Below are positions 36,066 through 44,768 of a DNA stretch of 64,000 nucleotides, in pieces. The notes under the pieces were generated by a model. It saw only the letters and a program-made list of their open reading frames with translations. It did no database searches and was not told the origin of the DNA. The stretch comes from Planctomycetota bacterium (GTDB taxonomy: Bacteria > Planctomycetota > UBA1135 > UBA2386), in contig JANQJF010000040.1 in NCBI GenBank assembly GCA_028281765.1, positions 1 through 64,000 of the forward strand. Reading direction: 5' to 3'. The number at the start of each line of letters is the position of its first letter. The first letter of the stretch is position 1. The translations under genes were made by a program, and so were the position numbers.

Positions 36066-37667
36066 GTACCCGAAGTGCATGCGCCGCGCTCCCGACACGG
36101 ACAGGTGCTGGGCGCCATCGACGAGAGCCCACTGGTTCTCGAGTTTGACTCCGACGAGACCGGGCTCGAACGGCACCGAGACGGTGATCGACTCGAGGGC
36201 CTCACCCCCGACCGGAATGCCCGGGCTTGCGAAGAACGGCTGCACGTAGAGCCGACATTCGATCGCCGCGCCGACCCAGAACAGCGTCGCGCCGCCTTCG
36301 ATCGCGTCGCCGAAAAGCCATACCGCTTGCGCACCAGGATCGATGTCGAAACCGTCGACGCGGAAGTCACGGCCGATCCTCGGTCGCAACGGCACGTCGA
36401 TGCCCGGCTGGATGCCGCGGCCATCGACACAGCCGTCGCCCTCGTCGGTCACGAAGGCGGCCGCTGTGTAGACCCGGGCGAACGGATCGACCGCTGCCGT
36501 CCCCCCGGCACCGACCAAGATCTCGGCGTACCCATCGCCGTCGAGATCGCCCGGGCCGGCGAAACTCGGGAAATGGTTCGGCGCCTCGACCGTCGCGACC
36601 AGCGCCCCGGTCGCCCCGGAGTACACGTGCAGCTCGTAGCCCGGACCCGTGTCGATCGCCACGATGAGGTCCTGCACGCCGTCCCCGTCGACGTCGCCTC
36701 CGGCGCGCACGGCCGGGGCGCCGAGCGGGAGACCGTTGCTGAGCGGGAACGAGTGGATAGTCGCACCAGACGCACCCGACACGACATCGATGCGGCGCGT
36801 CGGGGAGAACGCCTCGATCGCGAAATCCGGAACGGCATCTCCGTCCACGAGGCCGAGCCGGACGACCGCGTGCCCGAGATGCTCGAACTCGACCGAACCG
36901 AACAGCTGGTACAGGATCGATCCGTCCGCACCGGAGTACGCGCTCACGAACCCGGCGCCCATTTCGGATCCCACCCAGGCGTACGGGTGCCCGACGACGA
37001 AGTCGTCGTGACCGTCGTCGTTGAGGTCACCGACGCCATCGAACATCTCCCCGGCCGGAGCCGTGGGAGATCCCTGGATCGTGTGGAGCACCGCGGGACT
37101 CGCGCCGTCGCGCACCCAGATGTAGCCGTCGGCGAACGGGTCCGACCCGCCGCTGATCAGAACGTCCGCGCGCCCGTCGTTGTTGACGTCTCCGGCGGGC
37201 CGCATGGTCCTGCCGAGGTAGCCGTTGCCGACGACCGAGCCGATCATCGAACCGTCCTGACCGGAGTAGAAAACCACGAGGCCATCGCTGCCCGAGTACG
37301 ACGGGTTCGAGAGCGCGACGTCGTCGTGCCCGTCACCGTCCATGTCCCCGACCTGCGACACCGTGCGACCGACGCCGAGTGTCCAACCTTCCTGCGTGAC
37401 TCCCTGCAAGTGGAGCAACTCCGAACCGTCGACGCCCGAGTAAACCCACGCGCCACCCGCGTTCGCGACGACCGTGGAGTCCAGTGGCGCACCGACCACG
37501 AAGTCGGGCACCCCGTCCGCGTTCACGTCCCCCGCGGCGTCGACCGCGCGCCCGAAGCTGTCGTCGTCGGGAGACACGATCGAGTAGCGGAGGTGCGAGC
37601 CCTGCGCAGTGACGCTCGCAACCAAGGAGAGGGAGACGCAGACGGCCAGCGAGCGATTCGGTTTCAC
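36063..37667 (-). CDS. Secreted FG-GAP (integrin-alpha-like) repeat protein
   Basis: A 534-aa exported protein. The start is taken as GTG at 37667 because it begins a signal peptide ending VASVTAQ and has TACCAT 6 nt upstream. The body has about seven FG-GAP units, each with a calcium-loop of the form D-x-(N/D)-x-D-G (DVNADGVPDFVVGAP, DMDGDGHDDVALSNP, DVNNDGRADVLISGG, DLNDDGHDDFVVGHP, DLDGDGYAEILVGAG), predicted to form a beta-propeller like integrin alpha. The last 120 residues form a separate beta-rich C-terminal domain ending HLSVSGARRMHFGY. Likely surface or secreted binding protein. Confidence 0.88.
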   Translation of the reverse strand: MKPNRSLAVCVSLSLVASVTAQGSHLRYSIVSPDDDSFGRAVDAAGDVNADGVPDFVVGAPLDSTVVANAGGAWVYSGVDGSELLHLQGVTQEGWTLGVGRTVSQVGDMDGDGHDDVALSNPSYSGSDGLVVFYSGQDGSMIGSVVGNGYLGRTMRPAGDVNNDGRADVLISGGSDPFADGYIWVRDGASPAVLHTIQGSPTAPAGEMFDGVGDLNDDGHDDFVVGHPYAWVGSEMGAGFVSAYSGADGSILYQLFGSVEFEHLGHAVVRLGLVDGDAVPDFAIEAFSPTRRIDVVSGASGATIHSFPLSNGLPLGAPAVRAGGDVDGDGVQDLIVAIDTGPGYELHVYSGATGALVATVEAPNHFPSFAGPGDLDGDGYAEILVGAGGTAAVDPFARVYTAAAFVTDEGDGCVDGRGIQPGIDVPLRPRIGRDFRVDGFDIDPGAQAVWLFGDAIEGGATLFWVGAAIECRLYVQPFFASPGIPVGGEALESITVSVPFEPGLVGVKLENQWALVDGAQHLSVSGARRMHFGY

Positions 37668-37673
37668 GCAGCA

Positions 37674-37679
37674 ATGGTA
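37674..37679 (-). promoter_or_regulatory. Candidate -10 element, FG-GAP gene
   Basis: TACCAT on the minus strand, 6 nt before the GTG at 37667. This is independent support for a GTG start. Confidence 0.5.
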
Positions 37680-37776
37680 TCGCTCGGCTGGCGCGTCCGG
37701 GGCGGCGAAGCCGGCACGTCCCCTCGAATCGCCTGGGAAATTCGGTGTCGACTTTCGGTCGCCGCGCCGGCGTCGA

Positions 37777-38607
37777 TCAGGACGGGAGAGCGCCGCCGAC
37801 GACACCGAGCACGGCGTCGTGCAGGGCCCCGTTGCTCGCGAGGATGTTCTGGCCGAACAGCCAGTCGTCCCCGCCGGTCAGGTCCGTCACGCGTCCGCCG
37901 GCCTCACGCACGACGACGCTGCCCGCCGCGACGTCCCACGGACTCAGGTAGAGCTCCCAGTAGGCGTCGAAGTGCCCGTCGGCCGTCATGCACAGATCGA
38001 GTTCGGCCGAGCCGTGGCGCCGGAGATCGCGACACGCGTGCAGTGCGCGCCCGAGCCGCGCGACGTTGTCGTCGTTGCCGGGCTCGTCACGCACGTAGCT
38101 GAAGCCGGTCGCGAGCAGCGCATCCGCGAGCGCGGTCGTCTCGGAGACACGGATCGGCGCGTCGTTGCGGAACGCGCCGCCGCCGCGATGCGCGTGGTAG
38201 GTCACGCCGAGGTCCGGCGCGTGCGCGACCCCGACGCTCGGCACGCCTGCGCGCACGAGCGCGACCGAGACGCAGAAGTACGGCAACCCGTGGACGAAGT
38301 TGGTCGTGCCGTCGAGCGGATCGACGATCCACACGAACTCGCTGTCGCTGCTCACTCGACCCTGCGGCGTGAGCGCGCCCTCTTCGGCGATGACCGCGTG
38401 GTCGGGATACGCCTCGAGGATTCCAGACACGACGGCCTCTTCCGACGCGCGGTCCGACGCCGTGATCAGGTCCCGACGGATCCCCTTGGAATCCGCGCGC
38501 GCGCCACTGCGGTCGTCGCCACGCGTGCGCACGATCGCCGCACCGCCCGCGCGCGCGACGCGCAGCGCGGTGTCGGTCAGCTCGCGCAGGTCTGGCGCGC
38601 CGCCCAT
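37777..38607 (-). CDS. Inositol-monophosphatase-family phosphatase
   Basis: A 276-aa Mg-dependent phosphatase of the IMPase/SuhB family. Motifs: ITASDRASEEAV, VIAEEGAL (Glu metal ligand), WIVDPLDGTTNFVHG (the DPxDGT metal site) and LSPWDVAAGSVVVREAGG (C-terminal WDxAAG signature). Candidate substrates are inositol phosphate, histidinol phosphate or related sugar phosphates; the sequence does not decide. The ATG at 38607 is one base after the preceding stop (TGA-G-ATG), so the gene is coupled to the 152-aa gene upstream. Confidence 0.92.
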   Translation of the reverse strand: MGGAPDLRELTDTALRVARAGGAAIVRTRGDDRSGARADSKGIRRDLITASDRASEEAVVSGILEAYPDHAVIAEEGALTPQGRVSSDSEFVWIVDPLDGTTNFVHGLPYFCVSVALVRAGVPSVGVAHAPDLGVTYHAHRGGGAFRNDAPIRVSETTALADALLATGFSYVRDEPGNDDNVARLGRALHACRDLRRHGSAELDLCMTADGHFDAYWELYLSPWDVAAGSVVVREAGGRVTDLTGGDDWLFGQNILASNGALHDAVLGVVGGALPS

Positions 38608-38608
38608 C

Positions 38609-39067
38609 TCAGGCTCCGGCCGGCGGCGCGACGCCCGTGTCGAGCAGGGCCGCGAGCTTCTGCCGCAGCTCAGCCGCGGCGCCATCGTCGGCCTGGCCGA
38701 GCTCCCGCTCGAGGCCACGCATGAACTCGGCGTGATCCCCGGCCGCGTCCCCGTTCTCGAGCGCGAACGTGTGGAGCTTGTTGACGATCTTGGGCTCGAG
38801 CTCGGGCATCTCCGCGAGCGTGTTCTTCATGTGGAAGAGCATCTGCTGGCACGCCGCCGCGAGATCGAGCTCGCCGGGGAACTGGCGCATGTTCGCCATC
38901 AGCGCGTTGACGTCTTCACCCGCGCAGCACGCGTCGATGACGGACGGCGGCGGGTCGGGCATCTCGGCCATCAGGTTGTCGACCCAGGCGGAGACGGTGT
39001 CGAAGGAGATGGAATCGGCCTCGATCGCGAGGAGGTAGCCTTCGGCGGTGGTTCGGAGGGAGGTCAT
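38609..39067 (-). CDS. Cytoplasmic protein of unknown function
   Basis: A 152-aa acidic, helical protein without signal or membrane segment. It contains a CC pair (DACCAGEDVNALMANM), a third Cys (AAACQQMLFHMKNTL) and ends in Ala-rich helices. No family recognised. First gene of a coupled pair with the IMPase-family gene (1-nt gap). TACAAA lies 8 nt before the ATG, pointing to a near-leaderless message. Confidence 0.7.
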   Translation of the reverse strand: MTSLRTTAEGYLLAIEADSISFDTVSAWVDNLMAEMPDPPPSVIDACCAGEDVNALMANMRQFPGELDLAAACQQMLFHMKNTLAEMPELEPKIVNKLHTFALENGDAAGDHAEFMRGLERELGQADDGAAAELRQKLAALLDTGVAPPAGA

Positions 39068-39075
39068 GGCGGGGA

Positions 39076-39081
39076 TTTGTA
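39076..39081 (-). promoter_or_regulatory. Candidate -10 element, 152-aa protein/IMPase pair
   Basis: TACAAA on the minus strand, 8 nt before the ATG at 39067. Confidence 0.4.
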
Positions 39082-39108
39082 GCGAGTCCGGCCCCGCCGT
39101 GCACCTGC

Positions 39109-40491
39109 CTAGCGCACGCCGTCGCCGCGGCCGTGGATCGCGGTCACGATCCCGTCCTGCCAGCCCCGCATCCTGCGTGCCGAGACGCTCTTTCCGCGCG
39201 GCACGTTCATCAGGATCGAGAACGCATGTAGGCGCCCGCCGCGATCCCGGACGACCCCGCTGAGCGCGCTGACGCGGCGGATCGTGCCGGTCTTGGCGCG
39301 GACGCGCCCCTTGAGCGGCGCGCCGGTGAACCGGCGCCGGAGCGTGCCGTCGACCCCACCCTGCGGCAGCGCATCGAGGAACTCGTCGACGAACGGACTC
39401 CGCAGCACGGCTTCCAGCAGAGTGACGACGAAGTCCGGACGGAGTCGGTTGCCACGCGACAGGCCCGAGCCATCGACGGCCGCGATCTCACTCGGAAGCT
39501 CGCCGCAGAGGTCCCGCACGGCCGCGAGCACCTCCGCGCACCCGGCGTCGAACGTGCCCTTGCCCGCACGCTCCGCGCCCAGCACGCGGACGAGCTGCTC
39601 TGCGTGCACGTTGCTCGAGTCCGCGAGCACCGGCCGGAGCGCGGTGGCGACCGTCGACTCGAGGTCGAAGCGATCGAGCGAACGCGCGGCCGCGGTCGCG
39701 GCGACGCGGACACCGCGCGCCTCGAGAGCCCGCTCGCAGGCGCGCACGAATGTGGCTTCAGCGTCGACCACAGCGGCCCGCATCGTCGTGCCACGGCTCT
39801 TCGTCCACAGAGCGCCAAACGCCTGCAGCCGATCGTCGACTTGCCGGATGCCCCAGACGCTGCCCTTCTTCTTGTCCTTGGTCATCCGAATCGCGCCACG
39901 CACCGGAAAGCCTCCCGGCGGGGCGAGCACTTCGATCGAGGCGTTCTTCCCGCTGCCCGGGCGCACGCGCACCTTGAAGCAGCCGGCGTCGGTCAGCACG
40001 CCGCCCGTCGGCGCGGCGTAGGCCCGCTCGAACTGGTCGGACGGCCAGCCGGACGGACGCGTGTCTCCGCGGAACGCCCCGGCGTCGAGCCGGATACGGC
40101 GCACGGCGCCGATCCCGGCCTCCGTCAGCCGCGTCGCGACCTCGGCGAACATGCGGCTCGGGTCGTGCGGCCCGTCGGTGATCCAGTTCGGGTCGCCACC
40201 CGCGTGGATCACCAGCTCGCCGTTCGCCACGGAGAACCCGGTGCGGAAGCGGTAGTCGGTCCCGAGGCGGTGCAGGAACGCCGCGACGGTCATCAGCTTC
40301 TGGTTGCTGGCCGGGATGAACGCTTCGCCGCTCCGGTGGCGGTACCAAGACTTGCCCGCGTCGACGTCGCGCACGACGCAGCCCACGCGGACCCCGGCGC
40401 GCTCCGCTGCCGCGACGACGGACTCGACGGACGACTGGGCCGGGGCGAGGGCGGCGAGGGCGAGGAGCGGGAGGTACGGGGCGCGGGTCAC
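39109..40491 (-). CDS. dacB: D-Ala-D-Ala carboxypeptidase/endopeptidase (PBP4, S13 family)
   Basis: A 460-aa penicillin-binding protein of the DacB type, trimming or cleaving peptidoglycan cross-links in the periplasm. The GTG start gives a signal peptide ending LAPAQS. All three active-site boxes are present: SNQK (Ser62, Lys65), SSN in LADSSNVHAEQL near residue 302, and KTG in VRAKTGTIRRVSAL. The insertion domain between boxes 1 and 2 is of the PBP4 size. TACGTT ends 7 nt before the start. Presence of this enzyme agrees with planctomycetes having peptidoglycan. Confidence 0.92.
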   Translation of the reverse strand: MTRAPYLPLLALAALAPAQSSVESVVAAAERAGVRVGCVVRDVDAGKSWYRHRSGEAFIPASNQKLMTVAAFLHRLGTDYRFRTGFSVANGELVIHAGGDPNWITDGPHDPSRMFAEVATRLTEAGIGAVRRIRLDAGAFRGDTRPSGWPSDQFERAYAAPTGGVLTDAGCFKVRVRPGSGKNASIEVLAPPGGFPVRGAIRMTKDKKKGSVWGIRQVDDRLQAFGALWTKSRGTTMRAAVVDAEATFVRACERALEARGVRVAATAAARSLDRFDLESTVATALRPVLADSSNVHAEQLVRVLGAERAGKGTFDAGCAEVLAAVRDLCGELPSEIAAVDGSGLSRGNRLRPDFVVTLLEAVLRSPFVDEFLDALPQGGVDGTLRRRFTGAPLKGRVRAKTGTIRRVSALSGVVRDRGGRLHAFSILMNVPRGKSVSARRMRGWQDGIVTAIHGRGDGVR

Positions 40492-40498
40492 GGGCCGG

Positions 40499-40504
40499 AA
40501 CGTA
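40499..40504 (-). promoter_or_regulatory. dacB: Candidate -10 element, dacB
   Basis: TACGTT on the minus strand, 7 nt before the GTG at 40491. Confidence 0.45.
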
Positions 40505-40752
40505 CGAGGACAGGCGGTTCGGGTCGTGGGAAAAAAGGGGCGGGAGCGCGCGCGCTCGTGCGAGTGCGCGTGCTCGTGCGGACGGCCCTAGTCCGCGGCT
40601 CGCGCGCGCGGCCCGCGACCCCCACCGCTCCGCCATCCCGGTCCCCCGACACCTCGCTCGCGGCCCCGCGATTTTTCGATGTTCGTTCGATCCGGCTGGA
40701 ACCCGCATGGTTCCTGGGCTCGCCGCCAATTCGCTCCCGCCACACGACTCGC

Positions 40753-40768
40753 CCGCTAGATTTAGAAT
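40753..40768 (+). promoter_or_regulatory. Candidate NrdR box 1 (distal)
   Basis: CCGCTAGATTTAGAAT matches about 10 of 16 positions of the NrdR box ACACTATATATAGTGT. On its own it is weak, but it lies exactly 32 bp (three helical turns) before box 2, the spacing required for cooperative NrdR binding. Confidence 0.55.
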
Positions 40769-40784
40769 TGCCGAGCGGTGCTGA

Positions 40785-40800
40785 CCACCATACATAGTGT
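40785..40800 (+). promoter_or_regulatory. Candidate NrdR box 2 (proximal)
   Basis: CCACCATACATAGTGT matches 13 of 16 positions of the NrdR box. NrdR is the ATP/dATP-sensing repressor of ribonucleotide reductase genes, so a box pair upstream of nrdJ is expected. A possible promoter, TTGCCG (40768-40773) and TACATA (40791-40796) with 17-bp spacing, would be covered by this box. Confidence 0.72.
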
Positions 40801-40802
40801 GT

Positions 40803-40915
40803 TTCCGAACTCAGGGCGACCCAGGCGGCGAGGCCGCGGTCGTGCCAGCGGTTCGGAACCCTGTGTTCCGACCCCGGGAGGGGGAAGGACTCCGTCCCGC
40901 CGGGAGACCCCCGGC
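40803..40915 (+). ncRNA. Structured 5' leader of nrdJ with mutually exclusive stems
   Basis: Nested pairing is visible: TTCCGAAC (40803-40810) with GTTCGGAA (40851-40858), CGACC (40817-40821) with GGTCG (40838-40842), and GCGGC (40825-40829) with GCCGC (40833-40837) around a GAG loop. The 3' strand can instead pair downstream as CGGAAC (40854-40859) with GTTCCG (40865-40870). A second hairpin GCCGGG/CCCGGC (40899-40915) has loop AGACC. Competing stems suggest a regulatory RNA. A B12-box resemblance in GCCGGGAGACC is noted, but the rest of the cobalamin riboswitch core is not found. Confidence 0.45.
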
Positions 40916-41020
40916 ATCCGGTATCCCGCGCAGAGCGGCCCCGTCGGCACTCACATCCTTGCTCGCCGGCGAAGGCCCCGCTGTCGCGGTCTGAATCATG
41001 CGCTTTAGGAGGCAGTCCAC

Positions 41021-44000
41021 GTGAAGATCGAGAGGCGGTTCACCAAGGAAGGAAGTTCACCCTATGCGGACATCCAGTTCCAAAAGCGGACTTCCGAGAT
41101 CCGCGACCCTGATGGATCTCTCGTGTTCCAGGCCAAGGACATCGACGTCCCGGCCGATTGGAGCCAGGTCGCCGTCGACATCCTCGCGCAGAAGTACTTC
41201 CGCAAAGCCGGCGTGCCGCAGCGCGACGAGAACGGCAAGCCCGTAGTCGACGCCAACGGCCAGCCAATTCTGGGCGGCGAGCGCAGCGCGACCCAAGTTT
41301 TCCACCGCCTGGCCGGCTGCTGGACCGACTGGGGCAAGAAGTACGGCTACTTCGACAAGACGACCGACGCGGAGGCGTTCTACGACGAGCTGTGCAACAT
41401 GCTCGCGACGCAGCGCGCCGCGCCGAACTCGCCACAGTGGTTCAACACGGGCCTCCACTACGCCTACGGCATCGCCGGCCCCGCACAGGGCCACCACTAC
41501 GTCGACGATGGCACCGGAGAGCTCCGCCAGGCGACGAGCGCGTACGAGCGCCCGCAGCCGCACGCGTGCTTCATCCAGTCGGTGACTGACGATCTCGTCC
41601 AAGAGGGCGGGATCATGGACCTGTGGACGCGCGAAGCCCGCCTCTTCAAGTACGGCTCCGGCACCGGCACGAACTTCTCGAACCTGCGGGCCGCGAACGA
41701 GCCGTTGTCCGGCGGCGGCCGCTCGTCCGGTCTCATGTCGTTCCTGAAGATCGGCGACCGCGCGGCCGGCGCGATCAAGTCCGGCGGCACGACGCGCCGC
41801 GCGGCGAAGATGGTCTGCCTCGACCTCGACCATCCGGACATCGAGCACTTCGTCGACTGGAAGGTCAACGAAGAGCAGAAGGTCGCGGCGCTCGTCGCGG
41901 GCTCTCGCCTGCTGAAGCAGCACATCCAGGAGATCATCAACGCGTGCCAGGTCGAGAAAGACGGCGAGAAGACCGTCGTCGCTCGCCCGAAGGACAACCC
42001 GGCTCTGCGTCAGAAGCTGCAGTCCGCGCGCGCCGCGTGCCTGCCCGAGGCCTACCTGCAGCGCGCGCTGCAGCTCGGCGAGCAGGGCTACACGGCGGTC
42101 GACGTCAAGGAATACGACGTCAACTGGGACAGCGAAGCGTACGTCACGGTCTCCGGCCAGAACTCGAACAACTCGGTGCGCGTGCCGAACAACTTCTTCG
42201 ACTGCCTCGAGAACGAGAAGCCGTGGCGCCTCCGCTACCGCACGAGCGGCGACGTCGCGCGTGAGGTCGACGCGCAGGAACTGTGGGACAAGATCTCGTT
42301 CGCCGCGTGGTCGTGCGCCGACCCGGGCCTGCAGTACGACTCGACGATCAACGAGTGGCACACGTGCCCCGAGGACGGCCGTATCAACGCGAGCAACCCG
42401 TGCTCCGAGTACATGTTCCTCGACGACACGGCCTGCAACCTCGCGTCGCTGAACCTCGTCCGGTTCCAAAACGGAGACGGCTCGTTCGACCTCGACAGCT
42501 ACCGCCACGCGGTCCGCATCTGGACGATCGTGCTCGAGATCTCGGTCCTCATGGCGAGCTTCCCGAGCCAGGCGATCGCGGAGAAGAGCTACCGCTACCG
42601 CACGCTCGGCCTCGGCTACGCCAACCTCGGCACCGTGCTGATGCGCATGGGCGTGCCCTACGCGTCCGAGAAGGCGACCGCGATCGCGGGCGCGCTGACT
42701 GCGGTGCTCTGCGGAGAGTCGTACGCTACGTCCGCCGAGATGTCGCAGGAGCTCGGCCCGTTCCCGGGATACGCGAAGAACCGCGAGCACATGCTGCGCG
42801 TGATCCGCAACCACCGTCGCGCCGCGCACGGCGCCGCATCGAACGAGTACGAAGGCCTCGCGATCACGCCGATGCCGATCGACGCGCAACTGTGCCCGGC
42901 GGAACTCCTGACCGCGGCCCGCGCGTCGTGGGATCGGGCGCTCGAACTCGGCGAACAGCACGGCTACCGTAACGCCCAGGTCACGGTCATCGCGCCCACG
43001 GGCACGATCGGCCTCTTGATGGACTGTGACACGACCGGCGTCGAGCCGGATTTCGCACTCGTCAAGTTCAAGAAGCTCGCGGGCGGCGGCTACTTCAAGA
43101 TCATCAACCAGAGCCTGCCTCCGGCACTGACGCACCTGGGCTATACGCCCGCGCAGATCGACGACATCGTCTCCTACGCCGTCGGCCGCAAGACGCTGGC
43201 GGGCGCGCCGGGCATCAACCACGAGACGCTGGCGGCGAAGGGCTTCGACGACGTCACGCTGCAGAAGATCGAGGACACGCTCGACTCGGCATTCGACCTG
43301 AGCTTCACGTTCAACAAGAACGTGCTCGGCGAGGCGTTCTGCAAGGACACGCTCGGCCTCAGCGACGAGAAGCTCGAGTCGTGGGATCTCGACATTCTGA
43401 AGGAACTGGGCTTCACGAAGTCCCAAGTCGAAGCCGCGAGTGACTACGTCTGCGGCACGATGACCGTCGAAGGTGCACCGCACCTCAAGGACGAGCACCT
43501 GCCGATCTTCGACTGCGCGAACCGCTGCGGCAAGATCGGCAAGCGCTTCATCCCCTACGCCGCGCACATCGACATGATGGCCGCCGTGCAGCCGTTCATC
43601 TCCGGCGCGATCAGCAAGACGATCAACATGCCGAACGATGCCACGGTCGACGACGTGAAGACCGCGTACGAGAAGTCGTGGAAGGGCATGATCAAGGCGG
43701 TCGCCCTCTACCGCGACGGCTCCAAGCTGTCCCAGCCGCTCAACACCGCGAGCGACGATACGGACGACAGCGCGACCTCGTTCGCGCCGGAAGTCGAGGA
43801 AGTCGCCGAGCGCATCACCGAGCGCGTCGTGCACCACTACCTCGCCAAGCGCCGCCGCCTGCCGCACCGCCGGAAGGGTTACACCCAAAAGACGGTCGTC
43901 GGTGGACACAAGATCTACCTGCGCACTGGCGAATACGAGGACGGCTCGCTCGGCGAAGTCTTCCTCGACATGCACAAGGAAGGTGCCGCGTTCCGGAGCT

Positions 44001-44539
44001 TGATGAACAGCTTCGCGATCGCCGTCTCGCTCGGCCTGCAGCACGGCGTGCCGCTCGACGAGTTCGTCGACGCCTTCGTGTTCTCGCGCTTCGAGCCGAA
44101 CGGCACGGTCCAGGGTCACGACAACATCAAGATGGCCACGTCGGTCATCGACTACGTGTTCCGTGATCTCGCGATCAACTACCTGGGTCGCAGCGACCTC
44201 GGCCAGGTTCAAGAAGAGGACCTCAGCAACACAACGACCGGCAAGCGTGCCGCAGATGAGAACGTCGTCCACGACGAGGTCATCGGATCCGACGAGGATG
44301 ACGAGCCGCCCTTCAACGGAGGCGGGATGTCCCCGCAAGCGGCACAGGGCAACGGCGGCACCCAGACCGCGACCAAGCAAGCCCAGCTGCTCCAGCGCGA
44401 CCAGCTGATGCGCCTCCGCGAAGCCCGGCTCAAGGGCTACGAAGGGGACCCGTGCGGCTCGTGCGGCATGTTCACTCTCGTGCGCAACGGCACCTGCCTG
44501 AAGTGCGACAGCTGCGGCGCGACGAGCGGCTGCAGCTAG
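41021..44539 (+). CDS. nrdJ: Class II (adenosylcobalamin-dependent) ribonucleoside-diphosphate reductase NrdJ
   Basis: A 1172-aa enzyme reducing ribonucleotides to deoxyribonucleotides using a B12-derived radical, oxygen-independent. The GTG start follows AGGAGG at 8-nt spacing. Features: N-terminal domain with [21 protein letters not shown] (first active Cys), [28 protein letters not shown], the catalytic triad stretch [21 protein letters not shown], and [21 protein letters not shown] 100-residue linker (residues 915-1130) precedes a C-terminal Cys module ([28 protein letters not shown] region) that carries the redox-active cysteines. Length is typical for long NrdJ. NrdR boxes and a structured leader lie upstream. 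Confidence 0.96.
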   Translation: MKIERRFTKEGSSPYADIQFQKRTSEIRDPDGSLVFQAKDIDVPADWSQVAVDILAQKYFRKAGVPQRDENGKPVVDANGQPILGGERSATQVFHRLAGCWTDWGKKYGYFDKTTDAEAFYDELCNMLATQRAAPNSPQWFNTGLHYAYGIAGPAQGHHYVDDGTGELRQATSAYERPQPHACFIQSVTDDLVQEGGIMDLWTREARLFKYGSGTGTNFSNLRAANEPLSGGGRSSGLMSFLKIGDRAAGAIKSGGTTRRAAKMVCLDLDHPDIEHFVDWKVNEEQKVAALVAGSRLLKQHIQEIINACQVEKDGEKTVVARPKDNPALRQKLQSARAACLPEAYLQRALQLGEQGYTAVDVKEYDVNWDSEAYVTVSGQNSNNSVRVPNNFFDCLENEKPWRLRYRTSGDVAREVDAQELWDKISFAAWSCADPGLQYDSTINEWHTCPEDGRINASNPCSEYMFLDDTACNLASLNLVRFQNGDGSFDLDSYRHAVRIWTIVLEISVLMASFPSQAIAEKSYRYRTLGLGYANLGTVLMRMGVPYASEKATAIAGALTAVLCGESYATSAEMSQELGPFPGYAKNREHMLRVIRNHRRAAHGAASNEYEGLAITPMPIDAQLCPAELLTAARASWDRALELGEQHGYRNAQVTVIAPTGTIGLLMDCDTTGVEPDFALVKFKKLAGGGYFKIINQSLPPALTHLGYTPAQIDDIVSYAVGRKTLAGAPGINHETLAAKGFDDVTLQKIEDTLDSAFDLSFTFNKNVLGEAFCKDTLGLSDEKLESWDLDILKELGFTKSQVEAASDYVCGTMTVEGAPHLKDEHLPIFDCANRCGKIGKRFIPYAAHIDMMAAVQPFISGAISKTINMPNDATVDDVKTAYEKSWKGMIKAVALYRDGSKLSQPLNTASDDTDDSATSFAPEVEEVAERITERVVHHYLAKRRRLPHRRKGYTQKTVVGGHKIYLRTGEYEDGSLGEVFLDMHKEGAAFRSLMNSFAIAVSLGLQHGVPLDEFVDAFVFSRFEPNGTVQGHDNIKMATSVIDYVFRDLAINYLGRSDLGQVQEEDLSNTTTGKRAADENVVHDEVIGSDEDDEPPFNGGGMSPQAAQGNGGTQTATKQAQLLQRDQLMRLREARLKGYEGDPCGSCGMFTLVRNGTCLKCDSCGATSGCS

Positions 44540-44558
44540 TGCCCCGCGCCCGAACGAG

Positions 44559-44564
44559 TAAGCT
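44559..44564 (+). promoter_or_regulatory. Candidate -10 element, 64-aa membrane protein
   Basis: TAAGCT, 6 nt before the ATG at 44571, in the 31-bp gap after nrdJ. Confidence 0.45.
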
Positions 44565-44570
44565 GCCCTG

Positions 44571-44765
44571 ATGGTCATCAACATCGACCTCCAGGGCCGC
44601 CGCGGCGGCCTGCCGCCCTGGGCGCTCTACGTGCCCGGGGCGATGTTCGTCATGTTCGGACTGCTGATCATCCTGCTGCCGAACCTGCTTCAGTATCTGA
44701 TCGGCGGCGCACTGATCGCGCTCGGGATCGGGCTGCTGTCGGTGCCGGGGCGGATGCGGCGGTAG
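44571..44765 (+). CDS. Small two-TM membrane protein
   Basis: A 64-aa protein with a polar N-terminus (INIDLQGRRGG) and two hydrophobic helices, about residues 17-36 and 40-58, separated by LPNLLQ. No family recognised. TAAGCT ends 6 nt before the ATG and no Shine-Dalgarno is seen, so it probably has its own leaderless message. Three bases separate its stop from that of the convergent gene. Confidence 0.65.
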   Translation: MVINIDLQGRRGGLPPWALYVPGAMFVMFGLLIILLPNLLQYLIGGALIALGIGLLSVPGRMRR

Positions 44766-44768
44766 GCG

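Larger units (their letters stand above)
40492..41020. other. 529-bp divergent intergenic region upstream of nrdJ and dacB
   Basis: The only long gene-free stretch. From left to right it holds the dacB -10-like site, two alternating CG tracts (GCGCGCGCGC at 40546-40555 and CG repeats at about 40601-40610), a hairpin GCGGAC/GTCCGC (40578-40583 with 40591-40596), a paired NrdR-box region (40753-40800), a highly structured leader (40803-40915) and the AGGAGG site (41007-41012) eight bases before the nrdJ GTG. No open frame in it looks coding. Confidence 0.8.

Noticed and set aside
40546-40610. Alternating CG tracts and a GCGGAC/GTCCGC hairpin as an origin or terminator
   Set aside because: They lie between divergent genes, so no terminator is needed; there are no DnaA boxes or iterons and the tracts are short for so GC-rich a sequence.
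40885-40915. Cobalamin riboswitch assignment for the nrdJ leader
   Set aside because: Only GGGAA and GCCGGGAGACC resemble parts of the consensus; the GGTG...AATCC...CCCGC.ACTG core is not found. Kept only as an unassigned structured leader.
41057-44584. A 1175-codon open frame on the minus strand opposite nrdJ
   Set aside because: Antisense shadow of NrdJ; no domains, biased composition.
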